Positions 35,604 to 47,923 of a DNA stretch of 64,000 bases are shown piece after piece. Source of the DNA: Anthostomella pinea (Eukaryota; Ascomycota; Sordariomycetes; Xylariales; Xylariaceae); contig CAUWAG010000003.1 of the NCBI GenBank assembly GCA_963556695.1, positions 4,836,001-4,900,000 on the forward strand, read 5' to 3'. Under the pieces are notes generated by a model. That model saw nothing but the letters and a program-made list of their open reading frames with translations, did no database searches and was not told the DNA's origin. The translations under genes were made by a program, and so were the position numbers. The stretch's first letter is position 1; the number at the start of each line of letters is the position of its first letter.

Positions 35604-36832
35604 GATGAACGGGGCTGGTGTTCTGGGTATTTTACGATAGCTCAGCAGGGGCCGCAACGATCGGATAGACTCCCGCGTGCGGCAATATGTCTGCAATGCT
35701 GTAGGGGTTTGGGTTTTTGCGGCAGAACAGAGAACGGAGATCCAGATGACTAGAGAACGAAAGAATGCCCGCGCCTGCGTATAGAGATAGAGTATAGAGG
35801 GCAACGAGAAGACTCAGAACGAGCGTATAGAGTAGAATCCTCAACCCAACAAGAAAGCGAGTGTGTTTGCGAAAGAGTGTGGAAAAGGAGACAAGATGGA
35901 TGCGCGATTGGCCTCTACTCATGCTTACCGCACGTACACATAATATACCAAGGTCGCTCGCTCTATACTCTGCTCGAAGCCCGTCTAACAGGTATCGTAT
36001 CCCTTCATCAGGTGCGCGGCTACACGGCTCACTATTGGAATCGCATTGCTGCCCTTTCAAGAACCGAAGGAATCTGGTGTCTATATCCGATACACCCCTT
36101 CAGCCTCCTCCTCGTGTCCGCTCGCTGTATCGAAAGTTCCATGCCAGCCCGCCCCGTCAAGAAAGGGAGAGCCGAAGCCCGATATCGAATAGAATCAGCC
36201 CCCTCCGATCTATATATGCGCCTCCTTTGTCGGACATCCCATCCCTTTCCTTGCTCCCCGAGACCCGTTGGTGTCAGCTGGACGTGTCTGTCTGACTCTA
36301 AAACGCGTTGAGCAGAGGGCGGATCGCGTTGAAGACTGCATCAAACACACGTAAGGACGCGTTCACATCGTGTCTATTACCGGCCGTAAGTAGCGTGAGC
36401 CAGCCCAATGCTCTATAACCAAAACCCATTTTTGTTCCTTCGCCACCCTACTCGTCATATCGTGTCCTCTTCGATACTCCTTTCTCGTTCAATCATACAA
36501 ACATCAATACAGTGCGACTCCCATGCACTCACTGGATGGCTTGGGATGGGATCAGTTTGTGGTGTGATCTCGTGCCAACAGATTCCAGAGATGTATCATG
36601 GCAGCCAAGTCCCAATAAGGATGGGCATTACCGCCGTGGTTGCGGATATAGCGCCCAAAGAGACTCGTTCAACTCCCTTTTCACTCTCCGGTTTTCTGTT
36701 CCTCGCGTCGGTTAATTCCAAAGCAGTTTGTTTTCAGGTAACTGCGATTGAACAAAGTTCGAACCTGAGGGAATCTGATCGAGGAGGACGACCGGATAGT
36801 CGACGGATGCCCTGGCTGTGATTCAAGCCCAT
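35604..36832. other. Intergenic region upstream of secreted-protein gene
   Basis: About 1.23 kb holding the secreted-protein promoter and the BUB2 3' end. Long frames on both strands lack any family similarity and overlap one another. No gene is called. Confidence 0.45.
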
Positions 36833-38331
36833 TTATAAAGAATGGTTGACAATCTCATCATGGAGGTCATCAGGGATCATCTTGATGATAGCCAATGCGG
36901 TCCGCTTGATCTGATCAGCATGCAGAGGAGGGAAGGATCGCAGTAACTTGTTCGGACTGGCATTAGTCAGCATCAGACTGGTTTGTGTCTCATCGGGTAT
37001 CATGTGAACGCACCTTGTTGAGCCGAGCAAATCATTCCGCATCATGACGAGCTGGGCGACAATGCAGAGGATATTCAGATGCGGTCCATAAGCGAAAAGG
37101 AAATCCCAGAGCCGCAAGACCTCTGGTAGAGGTGGCGTGCATGCGCATAGGGTGAGGACGGAAGGGAAGGCGTAGATCTCAGCGGTCAGTCCCTTGCTGG
37201 TCAAATACAAGCTCAACTTGGGGTCCACGATGGCCAGCGCTTTGTCGACCAGTGCCAGACCCCGATGAACTCCGTCCATTGCACCTCTAATATACCCTGG
37301 ACACTCCTTGATCACGAGCTGCTGGAATGCAGCAAAAGCTTCGGCCTCGCTTCGAGCGGCGTAGAGGAGAGGCGCGGCCAACACGTTCATGCCCTGCACG
37401 TATGTTCCAGGCTCTGACGCGTTAGCTTCCGATCCTTCCGTCGTGAGGGTAAGAGCCCGAGCGCGGTTTTTAGCGGCCGGCGAAGAGGCCATCCCTTGCG
37501 ACAGGTCGCTCCGGGAAGGACTGGCACCGCTGCTGGCAGGGAGCGACTGTCTACTGCTGGAGGGGCGACGCTCTTCGTTCGTATCGTGTAACTGCCAGGC
37601 AATGGCATTGAGCAATCGGATGAGGCTAGCCTCGCTGACACGGCGGCGAAAGAGAGGGTCGGTTGTCAAGGTACGGAAGGTGTCGTTGCGGATCTTGGAA
37701 TAGGCCGGCGAGGCGCCACGGTGTACGAGTCTGATGTATGAGTCGGTTGGGAGGATGGGCGCGTTGAGAAATATCAGCCAGGCATATATACGACTCATAG
37801 ACTGCCCATGACCATGTTAGCAACGACCCCGGACAGACAGGGACTACATACCATGCCGTCGCTATCACTCTTGATCCCCTGGTCTAGCACTTTGATGCGC
37901 ATGCTCTCCAGAGCGCCACCCAGATCGCCGTCGGGAGGGCCCTCTCTGATCAAGCGGTCCAAAGACATGGTATCCGCGGCTGCCGAAGTTCTGCTGAGCG
38001 CGGTTCGCTTGCTGGCGAGGGATATGGACGAGCTGGCACCTAGGAGGTGCTGGGGAGTGGCATCCGAGTTGGCCCTGTGCCTCTGGGGAGATCGGTTGAG
38101 GGCCTGGCGCCGGGTTGGTGAGACATCTCTCGAGTGCATGTCATGCAGTCTGAGCTGGGAAGACAGATTAGACAATTGAGGCTGGCTGGTGATCCTAGCA
38201 GCAGCGCCGAGGTTGTGTGCAGACTGTAGCTTGCGCAGTGTTCGGTGGGTTCGCGGCGAGGGTGGGGGATGCAGCTGGGTGGTCATGGGTGGTGCGAGGG
38301 AAGGGAACGAGTCCCTCGTTGGACTGGGCAT
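36833..38331 (-). CDS. BUB2: Bub2/Cdc16-type TBC GTPase-activating protein
   Basis: Three exons, 38331-37852, 37801-37014 and 36956-36833, encode 463 residues. The TBC domain follows a Ser/Pro-rich N-terminal extension (about 1-110). The GAP residues are present: the catalytic Arg in IRNDTFR (IxxDxxR) and the Gln finger in TYVQGMNVLAAPLLY (YxQ). The Bub2-specific end matches well: CPGYIRGAMDGVHRGLALVDKAL, LTAEIYAFPSVLTLCA, LPEVLRLWDFLFAYGPHLN and LLRSFPPLHADQIK. Bub2 acts with Bfa1/Byr4 on the Tem1/Spg1 GTPase at spindle poles, restraining mitotic exit and septation. Between the two GAP motifs is a 60-residue Ser-rich insertion. Intron 2 has GTGCGT and a CTGACTAAT branch site. The ATG at 38331 is the first in frame. 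Confidence 0.9.
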
Positions 38332-39087
38332 TTTCGCGATGATGCTGGACAAGGCCGATGATTGATTTAGACAAAGGGGATAAGCTAATGGGTCGCAGTC
38401 GGTTATGCGACAGAATCGTCTAATTGTGATGATGGTAAACGAAGAGGTCGGCCGGGGTGCGGGTGGACATGGCCCCCCCTCCCATGCAGAAACTAACCGT
38501 AGTAGTCTAAATACTACACGTCTTAGACGCGTCCCCTTGTCAGCTCATCCTCCACCAAAACGCATCTTCATTGTTCAATTCCCAAAAGATGAACAACACC
38601 AAGTATTTCCCCTCAAAAAAGCATAATTTTACGGTGCGTTCTTTATGAACTTGGGACTGGACGATCAAGCAGCCATTTTATCCTTTCTGTCGTATTCATG
38701 TCACAGCTATGCACCGGACAGTGACTTAAGAACATCGGTTTCTTGAAGAGACCTATGCTCAACACAAATATTCAACATCGACGCAGGTTCGTCGGATGTG
38801 TTGACTGGCCATCTCATCTTGCATATCATCGCCTCATTAATCTCAGTTGCTACGTATATCATTATCAAGGGTAGATCATTTTAATATCCGGAGCATGCTG
38901 ACAGGCCCATCGGGTCGATGACCATTTTGAGCCTCCACCCGTAAGGCTGAAAAGGGGGCGGCATGCTCAACGCGCGGGGTCATCATTCTCGATTGTTCCT
39001 CAACCAAGTGTCATTCTCAACCACCACTCAGCCAAGTCCTCGTTCTTGATCAATAGGAAACACTCCACCAGAGACAGGTCAGCCACC
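38332..39087. other. Intergenic region upstream of BUB2
   Basis: About 760 bp between the BUB2 start and the F-box-like remnant, AT-richer than its surroundings. No coding frame or repeat of note. Confidence 0.4.
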
Positions 39088-39665
39088 ATGGCTCTCACAC
39101 GCCTGCCAAACGAGCTCCTCGACGTGATCATCGAATTATATGCGCATTCATCAACACCGTAGATCGCGAAGCACGAAGCCATCTCGTCGAACTTTCGATC
39201 TTTACTCACGAACTACCAGGCCGTGTCCTCCCTGGCCGGGCGTCGCTACGTAGGTTCCAGAAACTCGAGAAGCTTGAGTATCCACTGGAGCTAGTAACGT
39301 GTAACCTCGACTCCTCCGGCGTCTTGGGGACCCTGGCCAACTCATCCCACCGGCTCCTCGACGACTCCCTGGACCCGTTCGTGCTCGACTTGATACCCTC
39401 TTCAGTGACCCAGTTGTCGCTGAAGTCCGAGGGGACAGACCATCATGAGAAAGCTCTTAACGCGCTTTCCCGGGATTTCCGCGCTGTGCAGAAGGGGCAG
39501 ATGATGAATTTGGAGGAGATTGAAATTTGGTGCCCGAAGGAGTCGACTCAGGGGTATAAAGATCGGTGCAAGAAGCTTGCTAAGGAGGGTAGAGAGGAAG
39601 GAGTTGTTGTGCGTTTGAGTGCGTACGAGTATTTAAATCGACTCTCCTGGGGTGGAGAAAATTGA
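39088..39665 (+). pseudogene. Broken F-box-like gene
   Basis: An ATG at 39088 encodes MALTRLPNELLDVIIELYAH, the start of an F-box (LPxELLxxI), but the frame stops at 39160-39162. From about 39140 a different frame is open to 39665. It gives FINTVDREARSHLVELSIF, RRFQKLEKLEYPLELV, LDDSLDPFVLDLIPSSVTQLSL and NLEEIEIWCPKE, which looks like the C-terminal part of a fungal F-box protein. The two parts are out of frame, and most of the expected middle (leucine-rich or equivalent, 200 residues or more) is absent. No intron with good sites reconciles them. An internal deletion with frameshift is the simplest reading; a short unusual gene is the alternative. If intact, such a protein would recruit substrates to SCF ubiquitin ligases. 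Confidence 0.45.
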
Positions 39666-42600
39666 GTTGCTGTAAGCATTCGCAGACTCCATGAGGATGA
39701 CGGTGTTGGTAACGTTGTCGGCGTGGCCCAAATCAACTTATGACCGAAATTCGGCGCAGGAGTATTGATAGAGACCCAATACTGTTCAGATCTATTAGCA
39801 AGTATTTCACCCTGTCTACATTGACAACTACCCTTCTCAGTGCATCAGCAGGTCATAATGGGCCACTCCACGATATTATACACGAATTGGTTTAGACAAC
39901 GTATACCACCCCTTATACAAGGTCCAGAGGGCATTGTGGGAATCAGACGACTTCTCTCTAACGTAGAGAGCAAAGTGACTGATAGCATTTCACTGTTGAC
40001 TCCAAGAAGCGTTACATTATCGATCGCCTCTCGGCTACCGGGCATGACCCTACCACTGCAATGGCAGCAACGTGATGTCAAAATGGTTCCTGAGGCTCAC
40101 GATCTCAGCCACGGCTGCATCTGAGGTCGTGATCCAGGCCCCCCACGTTTTATAACGCTTGAAGGTGCGGAAGCGGAAGCTCTTTCAGTCATAACAGAGG
40201 TTGAGGACACCCCACACACTCCCAGACACTCTACAGCTGAAATTGATCGATCAGCGCATAGCTTTACCTCAGCTCAACAGATTCTAATCATGGTCAGGGA
40301 GTACTGGGAATTGAAAGACATGATTAACCAAGCAGATGATGTTATGACGCATTGAAGTTTGGTGGTCCTTGTAAGTTGTGATTGTGGTTGTGGTATGGCG
40401 TGTCGCCAAGTGCCCAGGCTGCGTTCGACGGCTTGCGTTGCGCCTTTTGTCTATTGATGGACATTATGCTGGCGGGGCTTGGTGGGAATGGACGTGAGAT
40501 CTTGCTATACATCAACATCAGGGAAAGAAGAGAGCGAAGAGCTGCCGAGTAATGATAAAAATTTAGAAGATTGGAGACATTCACTCAATGCTTCAAACCG
40601 GGGATATTCCGAGCATTTGTGAATGCCGAGCGACGTGATGGAGTATTAAGTAATAAGACCGGGCGAGGGCCGGATGGTGGGAGATCTCAATCCTGACCTC
40701 TTCTAGCAATTGCAAGTTCAACAGTCGAGACCCAAGCCTCCAAATCTGGATAGGTTCGAGCTGAGCAGCCACGTGCAGGGGCTAGCAGAGGATAATAATA
40801 ATAATAATAATAAAAGCCATGCCATGTGCCGGTAGCTAGGCCATCGACGCCTCCCAACTGCAGCGGGCAAGTACAGCAGGTTAGGCAGGTGGCTAACCTA
40901 GGTAAAGGCTTGGTAGCCCGGAGATGTGGGAAACGGGAGGAAATCCGGCAACTTCTGGAACGACCTCGGGAGCTGCCAAGCAGTCCGTCCTGTTCCGAGA
41001 TAAAGGTGGTTGCGTCGGCTTGTGGGATGGCGGTATGGATGGCTGGGATGAGTCGCCGAAAGGACGGTCAATGTGAAGAGTAGGACCGTCGTCGACGATG
41101 GCATCAACTCTAGGGCGTATCACACCATCGACGCTCGGACCAATCGCCGCGACAGCGGGCCTCGTCATTGGCCGGCCGTGCCCTTTCGTGGCCTAATCTG
41201 GATCAGCCCCTTCATCTGCAGGAATTGCATCACCGCCCCGGCCCGGTCGCCCGCCGCTTGAACACCTGCACCTGCTTGAACAGTGAACAGTCCTGACAGT
41301 CCATGAGAGTCGCGACAATGTTGCGAGATGGCGTCTTCTGTGCTAGTAGCCAAAGTCCAAAGTCATGATGCCAGCGCTCACAATAGCCTCGCCTCGCCTA
41401 CTGCGTTCTGGGGTACATGTAGATATACATAGAACATATTGTACCTACAAAACATGTAGATAGATATTCCCACGTGCCGAAGCTAACTTCCGTCCACATG
41501 AATCTTGCAGAGCTGAACCCAGCCGCGGGAAGAGCAGGCGGGCAGGGCCGCACCAAAACTGCCCTCCAGAGGTCCACCATTCCGCCTCATCGACACCAAC
41601 CTGTGAAGTAATGACCCACTGCAACGGCCAAATTCTCCAGCACCGCGCGTTCGCCGTTCGGCTTACTACCCCGTTCTCTACGTACGATACCTTTACTAGT
41701 TACGATATGTCCTACGTATGTCATATGGAAGATCCATCGAAGCCCCCGCGGCGTTGGCGGCGTCTTCACCACTGCCAATGGGGCCCACCCATACCACGAA
41801 CGGCATAGGCGCGATGGCGCCATTCGACTTCATCCTCACCCTGACCAATCCGGGCGCCCGCGCATATGTAATCGCTGATCACAAAAGGGACAGGGATTGC
41901 TCCCAGAGATCAGTGTAACCACCATGGAGATGGGATATTGGCTTGCTCGTTCTTACGTGTATCAATTCACCCCCATGCTCGTCTGACGTCCAGTATTCCA
42001 CCCCCTGGCAATACCTACCCAAGTACTTTACTTTACGATACCGAATCTCCTTGCTTCCTCCAACCTGTCAGATAGCTCTGCATTTCCGAGTCTTTCAACT
42101 TCTTGAAGAACGATAGCGAGAGCGCGTGTTCGTAGAGCGAGCATACGACCAACTCGACGGCATCTGATCCTCCTACGCCTATTGTATCACGATATCCGCC
42201 AGGCTACATATATTCGTATCCGGTACAAAGCGCCTCTTATCATCCGAGCCTCGACTTCGACACCATATCATTTGGGCCCCAACGGTCACGGTGAGAATCA
42301 AACGCCTTGCCCGACCTATAGTTAGGGCCTCACTTGAGGACAGCGGAACCACCGTATTCTCCGACCTTTTCACGTAGGGCTGGCTGGGTCACATCGTACC
42401 GACGTTACCCTCATCCTTGCCGCGCCGACAAGAGATCCTATCTCGTCCCGTCTCGGTGTCACGAGGCTTCCCCTTGAAAATTATCAAACGCCGCACTTAT
42501 CACGTCTCGATGGGTACCAACACTCTCAACTAAGAGTCGGAAGCCAAGCTTCGTTGGCCACCAGTGCGCCTAGACTCTGCTCCAGGGCGTCCCAGATCTT

Positions 42601-42845
42601 TGGAGGCTTGAGCACGTCAGTCACTATTGCTTCTACTACTCCTACTAGTACTCAGTGTACAAGGGTATATATCGCAACCCTGTCTGGCCAATCAGACGCT
42701 CTTCAGCCCCAGGAGATCACACTTCAGGGTGTCACTACAAGGTCGCCTCCATCCTCCTTGAAGGATACAAAGGTGGCATCCCGTCAGCCCTGGCCTCTCA
42801 CTCCTTCCTCTTACCGTACGCCGGAAACCTTTCGAAATTGTCACG
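39666..42845. other. 3.2-kb region without a convincing gene
   Basis: No supported gene. It contains an (ATA)n microsatellite near 40793-40813 and two copies of ACATGTAGATA about 40 bp apart near 41415-41462. The last few hundred bases are the sulfate permease upstream region, including a pyrimidine-rich stretch near 42600-42650. Confidence 0.45.
40793..40813. repeat. (ATA)7 microsatellite
   Basis: Seven uninterrupted trinucleotide units in non-coding DNA. Confidence 0.9.
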
Positions 42846-45508
42846 ATGCCTTCCAGAAGGCAAGTTGGCCATGGCCTCGCCAAAGCCCTGGGCATCAAGC
42901 TTGAGGAACCAGAGACCGACCATGTCACGAGGGGAGAGTCCGTCTTCTCGACAAAAACTGCAGACTCGTTCATCGAGCAACAGCCTACCACTGCGGAGTT
43001 CATAGCCGAGATCGCGCCATCGGGAAAAGATGTGGTTCGCTACCTCAAGTCCCTGTTCCCGTTCCTGTCTTGGATCGGCTTCTACAATGTCCAATGGCTC
43101 ATTGGCGATCTAGTCGCTGGTTGGTATCCCTCTTCCGGCTGATATTGCGCACAAGGCTTACTCTCGTCTCCAGGCATAACCATCGGTGCAGTTGTGGTGC
43201 CTCAGGGCATGGCATATGCCAAGCTAGCCGAGCTTCCAGTCGAATTTGGACTGTATTCTTCCTTCATGGGTGTTCTCATCTATTGGTTTTTTGCGACTTC
43301 GAAGGATATTACCATCGGGGTAAGTTTGCCCGTCTCCCTCCTGTCTCTTTCCTCCTGTGAAGATGCTAAGTAGGGGCTAGCCTGTTGCCGTTGTTTCGAC
43401 TGTCACTGGCAGTGTCGTATCGAAAGTCATCGCCGAACATCCCGAATACGAGGCCACGCCTTGGGTTGTTGCATCCGCTCTTGCTGTCATCTGCGGCGCT
43501 ATCGTGCTGTTCATTGGTCTGGTTCGCTGCGGTTGGATCGTGGAACTGATTCCCCTGGTCTCTCTTGCGGCCTTCATGACCGGTTCAGCTATCAGTATTG
43601 CTGCAGGGCAGGTCCCTACCATGATGGGAATCAAGGGGTTTTCCACGAGAGATGCGACATACCTTGTCATCATCAACACCCTAAAGGGCCTACCCAGGAC
43701 CACTTTGGACGCGGCCATGGGTCTTACGACACTGGCAATGCTCTACCTGATCCGTTCCGCATGTACCTTTGCTGCGAAGAAGTTCCCAAGTCGACAGAAG
43801 CTGTTTTTCTTCCTCTCGACTCTCAGGTCGGTTTTTGTGATTTTGCTATATACCCTAATCAGCTGGCTGGTCAACAAGGACCGTCGAAAGCATCCCGCTT
43901 TTGCCATTCTCGGATCTGTTCCAAGAGGTAAGTCATCATTAGAGCACACCCCTTCCTTGATTGATGCAAGCTCACATGTAACAAGGGTTCCAACACGCTG
44001 GGGTACCGACGCTGAACGCCACTCTTATAAGTTCATTCGTTGGCGAAATTCCGGCGACCGTCATCGTCCTCCTGATAGAGCATATTGCCATCTCGAAATC
44101 CTTCGGCCGCGTTAACAACTACGCGATCAATCCATCACAAGAAATGGTTGCTATCGGTGTAACGAACGTTCTCGGACCCTTCCTCGGCGGTTTTCCGTCC
44201 ACTGGATCTTTCAGTCGTACTGCTATCAAATCGAAAGCCGGTGTCCGAACTCCGCTTGCTGGTCTAATCACCGCAGTCATAGTTCTCCTGGCTATTTATG
44301 CGTTGACGGCGGTCTTCTTCTACATCTCCTCTGCGTCTTTGGCCGCCGTCATCATCCACGCTGTCGGCGATCTCATTACGCCGCCCAACACGGTTTATAG
44401 ATTCTGGCGCGTGTCGCCATTGGAGCCAATCATCTTCTTTATCGGCGTGATCGTCACCGTATTCTCGACAATCGAAATCGGCATCTACACAACAATCGCG
44501 ACCTCGTTTGCCGTCTTCCTTGTACGGTCCCTAAAGGCTAAGGGCCGCTTCCTTGGGAGGGTCAAGGTGCATTCCGTTCTGGGTGACCATGTCATTGGCC
44601 ACGACAACCGCCCGATGGGCGAGTATGGGACCTTCAACTCTTCAGATTCCAGCCTGTCTCCTCCGACACGCAACGTTTTTCTTCCGATCGGCCACCCCGA
44701 CGGCTCCAACCCTGAGGTTGATGTCGCCAGCCCCTATCCGGGTATCTTCATATATCGCTTCTCTGAGGGGTTTAACTATCCCAGCGTCAGCCACACCCTA
44801 GACCACCTCACGACTCACATTTTCGCCAACTCGCGGCGGACCAAGATGGATTCATATGCACGGAAGGGCGACCGACCGTGGAACGACCCGGGTCCGAAGA
44901 AGGGTCAGCATGAGGATCATGACCTGCCAACTCTCAAGGCGATCATCCTCGACTTCAGTTCCGTGAATAACGTCGATGTCACCTCTATACAGCAGTTGAT
45001 AGACGTACGCAACCAATTGGACCGGTATTCCGCACCCGACGTGGTGGACTGGCACCTTGCGTGCATCAACAACCGATGGACAAAACGTGCCCTGGTCTCC
45101 GCCGGCTTCGGCTATCCGTCCGAGCCGGTCGACGGGCAGTCGCGCTGGAAGTCCATCTTCAGCATCGCCGAGATCGGGGGCTCGGACTCCCCGGCGGCGG
45201 TGGCGGAAAATGAGGCTAACGAGAAAGAGACATCGACGCATCACACGAAGCCCAACAACACAGCCGGAACCGAGGAGCACTCCCCAGATGAGATAGAGGC
45301 GAGTAGTTCGAGCACATCGAACTCGATCTCCAAGACCAAGTCGGCCGAACATAGGCGGGGAGATGCGAGGAGAGTTGTCGTCCACGGGCTCAACCGCCCG
45401 CTGTTCCACGTCGACCTCACCAGCGCGCTGCAGAGCGCCATCGCGAACGTGCAGGCCAGGGACGAAGTCGAGGCCCGAGGCGGGTCCGATATTGGCGTTG
45501 CCCCTTGA
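42846..45508 (+). CDS. SulP-family sulfate permease with STAS domain
   Basis: Four exons, 42846-43119, 43174-43319, 43381-43927 and 43986-45508, encode 829 residues. The membrane domain begins FLSWIGFYNVQWLIGDLVAG and carries the SulP signature ITIGAVVVPQGMAYAKLAELP. DITIGPVAVVSTVTG and NPSQEMVAIGVTNVLGPFLGGFPSTGSFSRTAI are also present; about 10-12 helices run to residue 560. A C-terminal STAS domain (about 610-750) has YRFSEGFNYPS, LKAIILDFSSVNNVDVTSIQQL and WHLACINN. The layout matches fungal high-affinity sulfate permeases of the CYS-14/SutB type, which import sulfate with protons at the plasma membrane. Sulfate is the most likely substrate; related anions are possible. Residues about 760-800 form an acidic Ser/Thr-rich insertion in or after the STAS domain. 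Introns are 54, 61 and 58 nt. Sulfur-responsive bZIP sites cannot be judged by eye. Confidence 0.92.
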
Positions 45509-46281
45509 ATGTTGCGTTTCGTATTTGAATTGTTGGATCATGAAGAGTCATAGAGTACACTCTACAGGAAGATAGCGAAGATTTTTTGGAAAGGGGGAGA
45601 TGATTGCTTGCAAGGCGTAGCGACGGGGTATATTTGGGAATGATAGACATTGGATTGGATATAGGTCTACGGCGACAAACGATCGATGGCAAGTGGCCGA
45701 CCGAGTTTATTTTGGATATCTTGAGGGTATACGAACGTGCGATATGGGCCTACTGATGATACCCGCCTTCTATGGTCACGGGCGATGGCGTCTGGTTATC
45801 TACTATCTACTAAGGTACTGACTGGTGGCCGGTAAGTGTGGGTGGGTGATGGACATACCTACTTACCTATCTGGTTGGCATGGAATAGGCCACCGTCTTC
45901 AATGGGACGGCGAAAGAATCTCATATGATTTCATAAGACACGTATGTGTCTCGTTTCTTAAGTAGTGATGGGACGCTGTGACATAATCCCCGTGCCTCCC
46001 GGCAGCATACGGGCCCATCTGTGCGGTCTTTTGCTGCCTCGAGTTGTGTTATCTCGCGAATACTTCTCAAGGAGCATGAAAGGCCTCGCCGCGGGCTCGC
46101 GTTGCATGGTTACCGACGCCAACGGCACAGTTGAAACCCTAGCATTAGAAGGATTAGCCCAAGGGGAGAGGGGGCCTCGGGCCTCGGGCCCCGGGGCAGA
46201 CAAGTCGGTTATCCACCTACCAGAGTCCCACGATAATAATTTTTTTGAAAAACTTAACCCCCAAGCAATGAGGGGAAAAAC
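45509..46281. other. Intergenic region, permease 3' end to tRNA
   Basis: No gene seen. GGGCCTC repeats occur near 46171-46196. A run of T on the minus strand (plus-strand GAAAAAC near 46247-46253), about 30 bp past the tRNA 3' end, is a likely RNA polymerase III terminator. Confidence 0.45.
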
Positions 46282-46356
46282 TGATCCGACCCAGGCTTGA
46301 ACTGGGGACCTTCAGTGTGTTAGACTGACGTGATAAACCAACTACACCATCGGACC
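46282..46356 (-). tRNA. tRNA-Val (anticodon AAC)
   Basis: The minus strand folds as a complete cloverleaf of 75 nt with no intron. The acceptor stem GGTCCGA pairs with TCGGATC (one G-U) and ends with discriminator A. The D arm contains GTGTAGTTGGTTTATCAC. The anticodon stem TCAGT/ACTGA closes the loop CTAACAC, giving anticodon AAC. The T arm CCCAG-TTCAAGC-CTGGG is perfect. AAC reads GTT and, after wobble modification to inosine, GTC and GTA valine codons. A T-run about 30 bp downstream fits polymerase III termination. Confidence 0.95.
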
Positions 46357-47923
46357 ATGAAGATTCAGTGATTTATGAGCATTCTTATTACGTGAAAGTG
46401 GGCGCCGTTGAGGCTCACGATGCGTGGTGAGAAATTTGCCCGAGTGGGGCGAATGGATGGGACAAGAGGATCGGAACCCACAGAATATGGGTGGCTGCAT
46501 AACCTAGGTAAGTTCCATACCTTGGGCCTGGGCTAGCTGAGCGTGAGGCGCACAGCTGATGAGATCTGCGCTTGCGATTCATGGCGATTCATTGGCACAG
46601 TGGTGTGATGAAGAATATCTGGGTAGCTAGTGGGCTTGGACGAGGTCGAGGTCGATGTCTTATGTTGTGATGTTTGTTTACCAGGTCGATGATATCAAGG
46701 GGTTGGGTATCTTATTGGGACTTGCACTCTGTGTGCGGTGTGAGGCGTGCAGTCGTGTGGTATGGTGGTGCTGTACTATGCAACGCCACTGCGGTAGTAA
46801 CTTCGGTCTGCTTTTTCCTTGCTTTACCGACGGCTTTTATCGAACGCTTCGCGAAGCACGCGCGCGTTGCGTGATATTGGTCGATAGGTGGCGTTAGACG
46901 ATAAAAGCAGAGTACACTCGAACTCGTTGGCGTGGTCGCGCATTTGGTGATCAATGAAGCATGATCATGGCAGCTCGACGATGTTCGTGGACAGTCGTGA
47001 GAATGTTTTCACCTGCAGAAGGATGTCGTGAGATTGTATCGGCTGAGGCATGAGGGTGGTCGTGACTGGGCCTGGCCGTCTTCGCTCTTGCATGTCCCCC
47101 TGCTGCTCTATAACTTGTGATCTATTCCAAGTCATCTCTTCTTCCTCTTCCTTTTCGTCTTGGGGCTGATGCTTGGTAGCCATCCCAAAATAGGATACGC
47201 CATGTGATTTGGGGCCGTGATGAAATAGTGTCAGGGGACATTCAGACGGCCAAAGTTCCGTTTGTGACAGGACCCATCTTGCAGCTCAGCTGGAGAGATC
47301 AGCCTATCCTCCTGTGGGCTCGGGGCCGAAGGAAGACCAGGTAAGGCTGATTAGCTGGTTAGGTACTCGGATATGGCCGCAGGTAGGAATCTGTTGGTGG
47401 TCGCTGCAGCGGCCACGATCTCGGCCATGTATCACAGAGACGAAAACCCCGGACGGCGCAACGGGGAACTGCCATCGTCACGTTGCAGGTGTAGGTCGAC
47501 AAGAAGATGTGGTTTGGGGAGGAAAACTCATAACCCATATTGTCATTGCTGAACTAAAACGTGGGTTTTTCTAGGTTGTTGCCTTTCTATAGGTCGTTGA
47601 CAGATCAAGGAGACAATGAGGAGGTAAAAGGTGTATTGTAAAGGTGTAAGGCTAGCTAGCTGTCAAAGCTGATGCTGTATGGGAAGGCGATTAAGGAGAG
47701 ACAGAATAAACTGGTATGGAATGAATGAGAGGCGAGAAGAGACAATGTAGGAATATCAACAGTAGAAGTGAACCATGTTCCAACCCGTACACGGCCGACC
47801 GTCATCCCCAGCCAGAGGACCAGCTCCCTGGGGAGGACGGCGGCCTGGTCTGTCCTGATTAGATGATCCACCTCTTTCCCTTTGCTGAGTTTACGCATGA
47901 GACTGACGACTTTCAGCCGTTGT
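46357..47923. other. Intergenic region, tRNA to SWIM-protein gene
   Basis: About 1.57 kb with no convincing gene on either strand. It includes the 5' flank of the tRNA and the 3' end of the SWIM-protein gene. Confidence 0.45.
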
